From Bacteroidia bacterium (GTDB lineage: Bacteria; Bacteroidota; Bacteroidia; SpSt-205), in the NCBI GenBank assembly GCA_025054525.1, contig JANWZJ010000003.1:35072-82521 (forward strand): a stretch of DNA of 47,450 bases, read 5' to 3'. Numbering within the stretch: position 1 is the first letter of the stretch; each line of letters begins with the position of its first letter. The position numbers and the translations under genes are program-made. Below, in pieces: positions 32,788-40,590 of the stretch. The notes below the pieces were generated by a model, which was not told the DNA's origin, made no database searches, and worked only from the letters and a program-made list of their open reading frames with translations.

Positions 32788-33471
32788 CTATATATCTCCC
32801 TGCATGGGACGGAGAATGAGCTCCTCTACGACAGCGGTAGAAGGGAGATGGGCTAAGGTCCATACGATTTCGGCAACGGCTTCGGGCGGGATAAACCGCT
32901 CTGGGGGATAGGGTGAGCCCCTCCAGCTATCTGTCCAAGTGGCACCTACAAGAAGTGCCGAAACCGCTATACCATACTGCTTGAGCTGGAAGCGGAGGTT
33001 GCGAGAAAAAGCTAAGAGACCTGCCTTAGCCACGGCGTAGGAACCGCCCCCCGGATAAGCCCCTAACGCAGCGATAGAAGAGATATTCACAATCAAGCCT
33101 CTATTCTGAGCGATAAAGAGTGGAAGGACTCCCTTGGTCAGGTAGTAAGCCGCGCTGAGATGCACACCGAGCATTTCCTCATATACTTCATCGGGCTCTT
33201 GGAAAAGGTTCCCTGGTCGGAATAGCCCTGCATTATTGACTAAGATAGAGAGCTTCCCGTAGGTATGTTGGATATAGGCGGCGAAGCGATACGCTTCCTC
33301 TTTGTGCCTTAGGTCGTGAAGCTGAATATCCCAGCCAGCGTGCCGCTCTCGTACTCGCTGGATATTATCGGGATTTGTGGCGCACCCCACGATTTTGTAC
33401 CGTTCGGAAAGGCGACAAGCAATAGCATACCCAATACCCCGCGTACAGCCCGTGATAACGGCAATTTCCAT
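32788..33471 (-). CDS. Short-chain dehydrogenase/reductase
   Basis: This classical SDR has 227 residues. The cofactor loop is ITGCTRGIGYAIA, and NNAG is present in ILVNNAGLF. The catalytic triad is NISSIAALG (Ser), then SYAVAKAG (Tyr, Lys). The residues after the second strand do not settle NAD versus NADP. The start ATG shares one base with the cdaA stop (TAATG). The substrate is unknown. Confidence 0.9.
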   Translation of the reverse strand: MEIAVITGCTRGIGYAIACRLSERYKIVGCATNPDNIQRVRERHAGWDIQLHDLRHKEEAYRFAAYIQHTYGKLSILVNNAGLFRPGNLFQEPDEVYEEMLGVHLSAAYYLTKGVLPLFIAQNRGLIVNISSIAALGAYPGGGSYAVAKAGLLAFSRNLRFQLKQYGIAVSALLVGATWTDSWRGSPYPPERFIPPEAVAEIVWTLAHLPSTAVVEELILRPMQGDI

Positions 33472-34238
33472 TAGCGTAGGTAAAATTTGATAATCTCTTG
33501 TTTGATGCTGGGGAGGTTGAAGCGTTCCAGCTTGTTTTCCCGTTCGGCGATGGAAATAAGGCCTGTCTCTTCAGAGACCACCAAGATGAAGGCATCCGTC
33601 TGCTGGGCAGTGGCGATAGCGGAACGGTGCCGCTGTCCATAGTTGCGCGGCAGGTCAGAAGCATCAGTAGTTGGCAACACACAGCGTGCCGCAATAATTT
33701 TATCGCCCCGAATCACAACAGCCCCATCATGCAAGGGGCTTTTCTTCTCAAAAATCATCAGTAGTAATCGCCCCTCTACGGGCATCTGGACAGGAATTCC
33801 GCTTTGTATAATCCGAGTAAGCTCCTGATTCCCTTCAATCACGATAAGGGCTCCAAGCTGATGATGCACTAGGGCATTCAGTCCTGAGACAATTTCCTCG
33901 GCAATTTTTTCTACTTCGGCTTCGCTCAATAACTGCTTGCGGAAGAGGGATAGACTGGGTAGCCCCTGCAGAAATCGGCGAATATCAGACGACAGGACAA
34001 ATGCAATCAATACTCCCAGCCACAGAAGGGCATTTTTGAGGAAGTAGGCAGAACTATTGAGCTCTACTAAGTGTAATATCCCCTGGCTCACCAGGACCGC
34101 TACAAAGAGAAGAGCCAACCCAAGAAGGTTAAGGCGGTAGAACCAGCGCAACATCGCATAGAGTAGAAGGCTTAGCAGCAATATATCTATAAGGTCTTGC
34201 AGCGTGAAGGGTATCAGACCGAGGCGAAAGAGTTCCAT
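33471..34238 (-). CDS. cdaA: Diadenylate cyclase CdaA (c-di-AMP synthase)
   Basis: CdaA makes c-di-AMP from two ATP at the inner face of the membrane. Three transmembrane helices span about residues 15-85, then a coiled linker leads to the DAC domain. The active-site motifs are SPLHDGAVVI (D171-G-A) and GQRHRSA (R203-H-R). The common GTRHRAA has Gln for Thr here, and the following GIS-type loop reads ATA. Neighbouring folP is a conserved arrangement in Bacteroidota. The gene overlaps folP by 25 bp and SDR by one base. Confidence 0.94.
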   Translation of the reverse strand: MELFRLGLIPFTLQDLIDILLLSLLLYAMLRWFYRLNLLGLALLFVAVLVSQGILHLVELNSSAYFLKNALLWLGVLIAFVLSSDIRRFLQGLPSLSLFRKQLLSEAEVEKIAEEIVSGLNALVHHQLGALIVIEGNQELTRIIQSGIPVQMPVEGRLLLMIFEKKSPLHDGAVVIRGDKIIAARCVLPTTDASDLPRNYGQRHRSAIATAQQTDAFILVVSEETGLISIAERENKLERFNLPSIKQEIIKFYLR

Positions 34239-35065
34239 ACTTGGAAAAGCTGGATGACTTGGCGAGCAGCAGCTACATCATGCACTCGTAGAACGCATAC
34301 CCCTTTGCGTAAGGCTTCCCAGTGTAAAGCACTGGCAGCAAAGAGCACCTTCTTGGGCTCGGTGTGTAGGAGCCGCCAGAGCATGGATTTACGCGATATG
34401 CCTATAAGTAAAGGATATCCCAACTGCCTGAATAAAGATAATGCCCGAAAAAGTGCATAGTTATGTTCGGGTTTCTTGCCAAAGCCGAAGCCGGGATCTA
34501 TGAGGATTTCGTCTATACCGATGGCACGCAGGGCTTGTAGTTTATCTACGAAATACTGCCACACTTCCTGCACCACATTTTCGTAATGGGGATTGATTTG
34601 CATAGTCTGGGGAGTACCTTGGATATGCATAAGTACGTAGGGTACTCGGTAATGAGCTACCACTTTCCAGAGAAGCGGGTCAAAAGCCCCTCCTGATATG
34701 TCGTTGATGAGATCAGCTCCTTCTTCTAAGGCAAGCCGAGCCACCTCCCCGCGAAAGGTATCTACGCTAATGGGAACGTCAGGGAATGCCTTGCGTATGA
34801 GCCGCAGTGCGGGAAGGAGGCGACGAATCTCTTCTTCTAATGGCACCTCGGGAGCGCCAGGGCGAGTGGAGACCGCACCAATATCCAAAATATCTGCCCC
34901 TTCCACAACAAGCTGTTCCGCCCGAGCGAGAGCATCCTCGGGGGCAAAGGCTTCCCCTCCATCAGAAAATGAGTCTGGCGTAACGTTAATAATCCCCATT
35001 AGTCTGGGGGGGGAAAGAGGAAAAATTTTATCTCGGAGTCGTAGGGAGAATTTCTCGCAGAACAT
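34214..35065 (-). CDS. folP: Dihydropteroate synthase
   Basis: FolP joins dihydropterin diphosphate and para-aminobenzoate in folate synthesis. Motifs in order are MGIINVTPDSFSDGG, DIGAVSTRPGA (usually DIGGESTRPGA), INDISGG, VLMHIQGTPQTMQ, LIDPGFGFGK, GISRKSML and RVHDVAA. The 283-residue length is normal. The ATG at 35065 is preferred to a TTG two codons upstream. It starts 38 nt inside the Nudix gene and overlaps cdaA. Confidence 0.95.
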   Translation of the reverse strand: MFCEKFSLRLRDKIFPLSPPRLMGIINVTPDSFSDGGEAFAPEDALARAEQLVVEGADILDIGAVSTRPGAPEVPLEEEIRRLLPALRLIRKAFPDVPISVDTFRGEVARLALEEGADLINDISGGAFDPLLWKVVAHYRVPYVLMHIQGTPQTMQINPHYENVVQEVWQYFVDKLQALRAIGIDEILIDPGFGFGKKPEHNYALFRALSLFRQLGYPLLIGISRKSMLWRLLHTEPKKVLFAASALHWEALRKGVCVLRVHDVAAARQVIQLFQVWNSFASV

Positions 35066-35705
35066 GTTCAATCACTTCCCGTATAGTGCCATAGGAGTAT
35101 GGGTAGAGGAATGGGACTTCGGCTGGAGCTACCCAGCGGTAATCTTGGATACCCTCTTCGGTTTGAAGGGTAAGGGCAGGCTTATGCAGAGGACAACGGA
35201 AAAGATACCAGCTTACCTCCTTAAGGAAAGCTTGTTCTCCTTCTTGATAGATATGATAGGTGCGCATGAGAAACCGCTCTGCCTGGGGGCAGTGAATACC
35301 TGTCTCTTCTGCCAGTTCTCGTTTCGCCGTTTCCTCCAAAGGCTCATCTTGTTCGCATTTGCCTTTGGGGAGGTCCCAGCGCTTTCTTCGCCAGATAAAG
35401 AGCAGATTATTTTCCTTATCCAGTACCACCGCCCCCCCAGCCTCTAATATAGCGTAAGTACGGCGATATTCTTCCCAGAACTGGAGTAGGGCTGCCTCAG
35501 AAGGGAAGTAGAGAGTGGTAGCGTGCGGCCGGGGAGAAGCCCCGCCTTTGAGATGAAGCGTGCGCACCCGATCTATGGTATTCGGTAGATAGAGAAGGCG
35601 CTTGGGATACTCTTGCGAGAAATTCAAAGTCGTGGGAATACCCCTAATCGTAGGGAAGGATACAGCCAGCTCTAAGCAAAACTCATAGTGATAAATGCGT
35701 AGCAC
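35028..35705 (-). CDS. Nudix hydrolase
   Basis: This 225-residue protein has a perfect Nudix box GKCEQDEPLEETAKRELAEE (GX5EX7REUXEEXGU) at about 115-137, placed in a C-terminal domain after a family-specific N-terminal part of about 85 residues. It hydrolyses a nucleoside diphosphate linked to another moiety; the substrate is not known. A link to folate (dihydroneopterin triphosphate) is suggested only by folP being next. The start is GTG 35705, two bases from the methyltransferase stop. Confidence 0.9.
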   Translation of the reverse strand: MLRIYHYEFCLELAVSFPTIRGIPTTLNFSQEYPKRLLYLPNTIDRVRTLHLKGGASPRPHATTLYFPSEAALLQFWEEYRRTYAILEAGGAVVLDKENNLLFIWRRKRWDLPKGKCEQDEPLEETAKRELAEETGIHCPQAERFLMRTYHIYQEGEQAFLKEVSWYLFRCPLHKPALTLQTEEGIQDYRWVAPAEVPFLYPYSYGTIREVIEHVLREILPTTPR

Positions 35706-35707
35706 TG

Positions 35708-36415
35708 TTAGGATGCAGGTTTCTGGGCCAGGAGAATGAGCCGAGGGCTATCTGCCGCAGAGAAAGGGACTCCTGTATAACCTCCCCAAGTTTCCTGAAG
35801 CTGTAAGCCAGCACGCTCTATCATTTGAGAAAGGTCTCCTTCGGTGAGTTTGAGTACGCGCTCGTGAAAAACCTCCTGACTACCATCCGAATGCCGAACC
35901 GTAACTTTTTTGTGGAGTGCGAAACTGTCTTGGGTGCGTTCTACAACGATGATGCTGTCATTGTAGGGAATCTCCTCGTAGGGGTGAGGGTTAGCTTTTT
36001 GGATGTTAAGGTAGTCTATGACGAGCCAGCCCATAGGTTCGAGCCAACTGGCCAGCAGGGCGACTTCGCGTTTGGCTTCATCCCAGCGCTGCGCATACAA
36101 TCCTAAACTCGTGAAGAAGCTACCGATGAGGTGGTACTTATGGGGCGGGTGCCAACTGCGTAAATCTCCAAAGAAGAAGTTAGTGCCCTCTGGTAGATTG
36201 GGATTACTTACCGCGGCGTCTATGGCATCTACTTGGAAGCCCCGCCGAAGCAAAGCCCGAGTGTATCTTCCTTCCCCACATCCCGCATCCAGCACATGGG
36301 CGCCCATAGGTAGCGATATTCGGTTTAGCAAAACTTCTACAAATTGTTCTGCTTCAGCATCCCCCCTATGCGCATAGAGGAAGCGATAGTAAGGGCTTGC
36401 GAACCATGTCCCCAT
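35708..36415 (-). CDS. Class I SAM-dependent methyltransferase
   Basis: The SAM motif I is HVLDAGCGEGRYTRALL (about residues 39-55), followed by FQVDAIDAA and FFFGDLRSW. LVIDYLNIQKANPH is motif IV-like. The 235-residue length is typical for small-molecule methyltransferases. The substrate is unknown. The ATG at 36415 is 5 nt after a TATTTTTG box, and the gene heads the Nudix-folP-cdaA-SDR run. It is divergent from the DUF5686 gene across 23 bp. Confidence 0.9.
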   Translation of the reverse strand: MGTWFASPYYRFLYAHRGDAEAEQFVEVLLNRISLPMGAHVLDAGCGEGRYTRALLRRGFQVDAIDAAVSNPNLPEGTNFFFGDLRSWHPPHKYHLIGSFFTSLGLYAQRWDEAKREVALLASWLEPMGWLVIDYLNIQKANPHPYEEIPYNDSIIVVERTQDSFALHKKVTVRHSDGSQEVFHERVLKLTEGDLSQMIERAGLQLQETWGGYTGVPFSAADSPRLILLAQKPAS

Positions 36416-36420
36416 CCTTA

Positions 36421-36428
36421 CAAAAATA
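36421..36428 (-). promoter_or_regulatory. TAnnTTTG promoter box of the methyltransferase operon
   Basis: The minus strand reads TATTTTTG, 5 nt before the ATG at 36415. The divergent DUF5686 gene has no comparable box before its ATG. Confidence 0.7.
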
Positions 36429-36438
36429 AGGAATCGCG

Positions 36439-38703
36439 ATGAGGTACCTGAGGTTGAGGCTACTTTTAGCTGGACTTTTTTCCCTGAGCCGAGCCCAACT
36501 CCATGTGTCGGGCTATGTAAAAGATACCACAGAAGGATGGCTGCCTTTCGTGCAAGTGCGCAACCTTCGCACTGGGGAGGGTACGCTCACGGACTGGCAA
36601 GGATTTTTTCGCTTGGCAGCCCAGAGGGACGATACATTAGAGCTACGATGCTTAGGGTATGCGCCCCTGCGAATAACAGCAGACCAATTACCCGACACCC
36701 TCATATTATATCCTCAACCCGTAGAGATAGTTCCAGTAGTGATTTATCCAACGGAGGCGTTTGTATATCGACTTATCTGGCGGCTCATCACAGAGGGTCG
36801 GCGTTGGAATCCACTCTTGCGAAGCCATCAGTACCTTAGCTATAACAAGCTCCTGATGGATACGCCCGACAGTAGTATGCCTTACGGATTTATCTGGGAG
36901 ACAGAGACGGAAAAAACTTTTTACTCCCCTACTCGCCAGCGAGAGACCCTGCGAAGTCAACGCATCGCAGGCAACCTACCCGTGAAGTTTTTTTTCTCTC
37001 CGACCACTTTCCAGCCGCTAAACCTATACTCATCATGGCTGGAAGTAGGGGAATGGCGCTTTGCCAGTCCAGTGGGCGAAGCAGCTCCGGACTATTACCA
37101 CTTTGAAGTGTTAGATACGAGCTGGCAAGGAAAAGATACTATATGGCATATCGCCTTCTATCCCCGACAAGGGCGCGAAGCATGGGCGCTCAAAGGACAC
37201 CTAAGCTGTAGTTTCCCCGATGCTGCCTTGATTGACTTCCAAGGGACAATCAGTAGAGCCGAAACAGAAGAAGCCTTCCTTCAAATTACCTCCTATCGCT
37301 TTGCCCAGCAGATGAGAAAAATAGGGGACACACTATGGTTCCCTGAACGGTTCCAAGCGGAGATAGGTCTGCGCGCAGGCCAAGGAGAAGGCGCTATACC
37401 ACTAACCTTGCGCTTGCAGTCCCATATTCGGGAAGTGAGAATACCTCCCACGAGCGTCATTCCCTCCGGCAGCGAGCTTTACCTGCCTCCGTATATTCCC
37501 ACTCTGCCTGATTCTGCACGCATTATACCACTGAGCCCCACAGAAACCCTGTCTTATCAAAAGTTAGATAGTCTATTCCGTCGCACGAAAGTGGCTATGG
37601 TATGGAGGGGATTATTTGACCTGCCTCTCTTACTAAACGGCCGATGGGAGTGGGGGTATCTCCGATGGATTCTACGACCGCTGCTGCTCTACCACGAAGC
37701 GGAAGGATGGCGTCCTCAGTTAGGTCTGGAAAATAGCGATAAGGTCAGTGCTTTTTTTCGGGTGCGGGTGTGGGTAGGATACGGCACTTATCGAGGGGCA
37801 GGATGGTTAGGCACACCATGGCGCTGGGGAGCCGAAGCCGAAGTCGGCGCGCGCATGCGCATACGCCTCTCCCTATACGATGATGTACGAGAAACTACCC
37901 TGCCTCGCCTCTTAGATGAGGTTCCTTCGGATGTAGCTGGGGAGTGTCGCCCCTACGAAAACCCCTCGCGCAGTTTTGCATTCAGCCAGAGTCAAATGCT
38001 GCGAGAAAAAGCCATGCAGCTCCAACTACGCTTGCCAATAGCTTCAGGGCTCTGGTTCTGGAGTGAATTAGCTCACATAGAACGAAAAACAATAGAAAAT
38101 TCATGGCGGGGTTTAGTACTCAAAGGAGATTGGGAGTATGCGCCATATGTAGCTGCCCTGCGCAGTGGAAGCCTGTTATGGCGAGCAGAGCCTTCACCCC
38201 CTCGTTTGCGTCTCCAAATAGGCGCTCTTTATGCTGAACAGCTCCTGCCTTGGATACAAATGGATTTCTGGCATCGCTGGCGATGGCAGCATTATGCCTC
38301 GTTTTCCCTGCGAATAGGCGGTATTTGGAGTTTCTCGGATTTGCCAGCGATTTGGCGATACACCCTACGCGCGCTCAGCCCTAATCCCATAGGAATGCCC
38401 GAAGCCCTCGCCGCCCATCCTTACTGGATACAAATCCATAGGGCAGCCTACCTATTTTATGAATGGAGCATTCCGAATACTCGGTTCCCTTCTCCTAAAT
38501 GGACTCCCATAGTCGCTTTTCACCTCCAAGGGTATAGTGGCATAGGATGGCTTTACCCTGAAGCCGGCGTTTCAGTGCGGAACTGGATGCCTCAGAAGGC
38601 TGCACGTATTTTACCTGGTCTGGCATGGATACGCTTCGGTGTATATACCTCACTACATAAACCAGGGCAGCCTATGTTTGTACGGCTAATGGGTAGTTTG
38701 TAA
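36439..38703 (+). CDS. DUF5686 outer-membrane protein with carboxypeptidase-regulatory-like domain
   Basis: The signal peptide (MRYLRLRLLLAGLFSLSRAQ) is followed by a carboxypeptidase D regulatory-like plug domain (VSGYVKDTTEGWLPFVQVRN, TDWQGFFRLA). A DUF5686 domain with SYNKLLMDTPDS comes next, and then a long beta-rich C-terminal barrel to residue 754. Such proteins are typical Bacteroidota outer-membrane proteins of unknown function. The start ATG 36439 is supported by the signal peptide, though no promoter box is seen before it. It is followed 18 bp later by gmk. Confidence 0.88.
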   Translation: MRYLRLRLLLAGLFSLSRAQLHVSGYVKDTTEGWLPFVQVRNLRTGEGTLTDWQGFFRLAAQRDDTLELRCLGYAPLRITADQLPDTLILYPQPVEIVPVVIYPTEAFVYRLIWRLITEGRRWNPLLRSHQYLSYNKLLMDTPDSSMPYGFIWETETEKTFYSPTRQRETLRSQRIAGNLPVKFFFSPTTFQPLNLYSSWLEVGEWRFASPVGEAAPDYYHFEVLDTSWQGKDTIWHIAFYPRQGREAWALKGHLSCSFPDAALIDFQGTISRAETEEAFLQITSYRFAQQMRKIGDTLWFPERFQAEIGLRAGQGEGAIPLTLRLQSHIREVRIPPTSVIPSGSELYLPPYIPTLPDSARIIPLSPTETLSYQKLDSLFRRTKVAMVWRGLFDLPLLLNGRWEWGYLRWILRPLLLYHEAEGWRPQLGLENSDKVSAFFRVRVWVGYGTYRGAGWLGTPWRWGAEAEVGARMRIRLSLYDDVRETTLPRLLDEVPSDVAGECRPYENPSRSFAFSQSQMLREKAMQLQLRLPIASGLWFWSELAHIERKTIENSWRGLVLKGDWEYAPYVAALRSGSLLWRAEPSPPRLRLQIGALYAEQLLPWIQMDFWHRWRWQHYASFSLRIGGIWSFSDLPAIWRYTLRALSPNPIGMPEALAAHPYWIQIHRAAYLFYEWSIPNTRFPSPKWTPIVAFHLQGYSGIGWLYPEAGVSVRNWMPQKAARILPGLAWIRFGVYTSLHKPGQPMFVRLMGSL

Positions 38704-38708
38704 TCCCT

Positions 38709-38716
38709 TACCTTCG
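38709..38716 (+). promoter_or_regulatory. Near-consensus promoter box of gmk
   Basis: TACCTTCG (one base off TAnnTTTG) lies 5 nt before the gmk GTG, in the 18-bp gap after DUF5686. Confidence 0.45.
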
Positions 38717-38721
38717 TAGAA

Positions 38722-39279
38722 GTGAAAGCCGTACTTCTCACAGGCCCCAGCGGTTCTGGTAAAACTACTCTGGCTCAAAAGCTCGTTGAGAACTTTCCTT
38801 CGGTTACTTTTTCCATCTCAGCTACTACACGCCCGCCCCGTTCGCAAGAGGTTCATGGGCGCGACTATTACTTCTTGTCCGAAGCCGATTTTGATGCAGA
38901 GATAGCCCGAGGCGGTTTCGTAGAATGGGAGAGGCTCTTCTCAGGCTATAGATATGGCACACTGCGCAGTGAAATAGAACGCATCCAAAGCACAGGACAA
39001 ATACCTCTTTTTGTCAAAGATGTACGGGGCACGCTCTCCCTCAAAACCTCATTAGGAGAGGGAGCAATCTCGGTTTTTCTGCTACCCCCTTCCTTAGAAG
39101 AGCTTCGGAGCAGACTAATCAAAAGAGGCATGCTTGCGGGTGCTGATCTGGAGGAACGCATCCAGCGCGCTCATGCAGAGTTATGCGTGCTCCCTCGCTT
39201 TGACTTTATCTTGTACAACGAGAATCTGGAGAAAGCCTTTGAGAGGCTTGTGCTCACTTTATCTCCTTATCTATCATGA
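38722..39279 (+). CDS. gmk: Guanylate kinase
   Basis: Gmk phosphorylates GMP to GDP. The P-loop is GPSGSGKT (8-15). SISATTRPPRSQEVHGRDYYF is the GMP-binding signature, and FVEWERLFSGYRYGT is also conserved. The 185-residue length is normal. The start is GTG 38722. It overlaps nadD as ATGA, so gmk-nadD-pssA is one coupled run. Confidence 0.95.
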   Translation: MKAVLLTGPSGSGKTTLAQKLVENFPSVTFSISATTRPPRSQEVHGRDYYFLSEADFDAEIARGGFVEWERLFSGYRYGTLRSEIERIQSTGQIPLFVKDVRGTLSLKTSLGEGAISVFLLPPSLEELRSRLIKRGMLAGADLEERIQRAHAELCVLPRFDFILYNENLEKAFERLVLTLSPYLS

Positions 39280-39854
39280 CGATAGGGATTTTCCCCGGTT
39301 CTTTCAATCCCATTCATATGGGGCATCTGATTCTTCTACGCTACTGGCTCAATCATACCGACCTCGCTCAAATATGGCTGGTAGTTTCGCCTCATAATCC
39401 CTTCAAGGCAGCCCATGAACTTGCACCGTTTGAGCATAGGTTAGCGATGGTAAGACTGTCCGTAGCAGGAGAGAGTCGCCTCCTTGCCAGTGATGCAGAA
39501 GCCCATCTACCCAAACCTTCTTACACAATACAGCTTTTGAAGTATCTGCGCAGGGAATATCCTACATGGAACTGGGCACTCTTGTTAGGAGCGGATGCAG
39601 CTTGTAGTCTGCCCTCTTGGCGCGAGGGGAAGCGCATTTTAGAGGAATGGACTATCTGGGTATACCCTCGCCGAAATACTAACCCCTCAGACCTCCCCAA
39701 AGGCAACTATTTACGGTTCTTTGAGGAAGCACCCCTGATAGAAATCTCTGCCACACAGGTGCGCCAATATCTTGCCTCTGGATTGTCTATACGATACCTC
39801 GTGCTACCAGAAGTAGAGAACTATCTCCACACTTATGCCCTCTATCGGACTTAG
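39276..39854 (+). CDS. nadD: Nicotinate-nucleotide adenylyltransferase
   Basis: NadD makes nicotinate adenine dinucleotide from NaMN and ATP. The nucleotidyltransferase motif is GIFPGSFNPIHMGHL at the N-terminus, and the C-terminal ISATQVRQYL is the ISxTxIR motif. The 192-residue length is usual. It overlaps gmk by 4 bases and pssA by 20 bases. Together with nadK in this window it supplies the NAD(P) branch. Confidence 0.95.
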   Translation: MTIGIFPGSFNPIHMGHLILLRYWLNHTDLAQIWLVVSPHNPFKAAHELAPFEHRLAMVRLSVAGESRLLASDAEAHLPKPSYTIQLLKYLRREYPTWNWALLLGADAACSLPSWREGKRILEEWTIWVYPRRNTNPSDLPKGNYLRFFEEAPLIEISATQVRQYLASGLSIRYLVLPEVENYLHTYALYRT

Positions 39855-40545
39855 GTGGCTGCCCAACCTATTCACTTTGACTAATCTACTATTAGGATTA
39901 ATTGCGATTGCATTAGCGTATGAACGGGCATGGAATTGGATGGGACTGGCTATAGGTCTGGCTCTGCTGTGTGACTGGATAGACGGACTTTTGGCGAGAC
40001 TCCTCAGAGCAGAAGGACCTATCGGTAAGGAGTTAGATACTTTGGCAGACTTAGTAACTTTTGGTGGTGTGCCTGCCTTCGCCCTCTACAACTATGTGCG
40101 CCCCTTAGTGAAAAGCTTACCTTATGGTGAAGAATTGCGTTTCTGGATGGTAGTTGTACCCTTTGGGCTGCCGCTTCTGGCTGCATGGCGTCTGGCACGC
40201 TATAATGTGCAAGGTATGGAGAATCCCTTGTTTTTCACGGGTCTTCCGACCCCCGCCCAGGGAGTTTTCTGGATAGGCTGGCTTCTAAGCGAACCCAAAG
40301 GTCTTTGGCTTCATCCTGTGGTGTGGATAATCCTGACTCTCACTGTAGGGGGGCTTATGGTGAGTCGCATACCTTGCTTAGCTCTCAAAACACCGCGAGC
40401 TCTACCATGGCTGGCGGCTCTTATCGTGATGGCTGTGCCTGTGTTAGGCTTGCCTCCCGATTGGCGCATGCCTGCTCTACTGCTAATATATGTGCTCGGT
40501 AGTCAAGTAGTTGTCCTTCTAACCAAAGATAATACCCGATCTTGA
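39835..40545 (+). CDS. pssA: CDP-alcohol phosphatidyltransferase, probable phosphatidylserine synthase
   Basis: This inner-membrane enzyme of 236 residues has about seven hydrophobic segments. The CDP-alcohol motif DG-x2-AR-x8-G-x3-D-x3-D is exact: DGLLAR, then GKELDTLAD. The N-terminus LRWLPNLFTLTNLLLGL fits type II PssA of Bacteroidota. PssA makes phosphatidylserine from CDP-diacylglycerol; another headgroup cannot be excluded. The start ATG lies 20 bp inside nadD, and the gene ends 45 bp from the convergent phosphatase gene. Confidence 0.9.
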   Translation: MPSIGLRWLPNLFTLTNLLLGLIAIALAYERAWNWMGLAIGLALLCDWIDGLLARLLRAEGPIGKELDTLADLVTFGGVPAFALYNYVRPLVKSLPYGEELRFWMVVVPFGLPLLAAWRLARYNVQGMENPLFFTGLPTPAQGVFWIGWLLSEPKGLWLHPVVWIILTLTVGGLMVSRIPCLALKTPRALPWLAALIVMAVPVLGLPPDWRMPALLLIYVLGSQVVVLLTKDNTRS

Positions 40546-40590
40546 GAAATCCTTGACTCTTAGCCCAAGCGGTTGCAGGAAGTAGATTAC

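Noticed and set aside
34698-35447. Plus-strand ORF of 249 residues
   Set aside because: It lies opposite folP and the Nudix gene, whose motifs are perfect. The translation is Arg/Ser-rich without any family pattern, so it is a shadow.
38722-38724. Shine-Dalgarno sites as the cause of gene starts
   Set aside because: No consistent AGGAGG-type sequence appears at a fixed distance from starts in this window, as expected for Bacteroidota. The TAnnTTTG box is the repeated signal instead.
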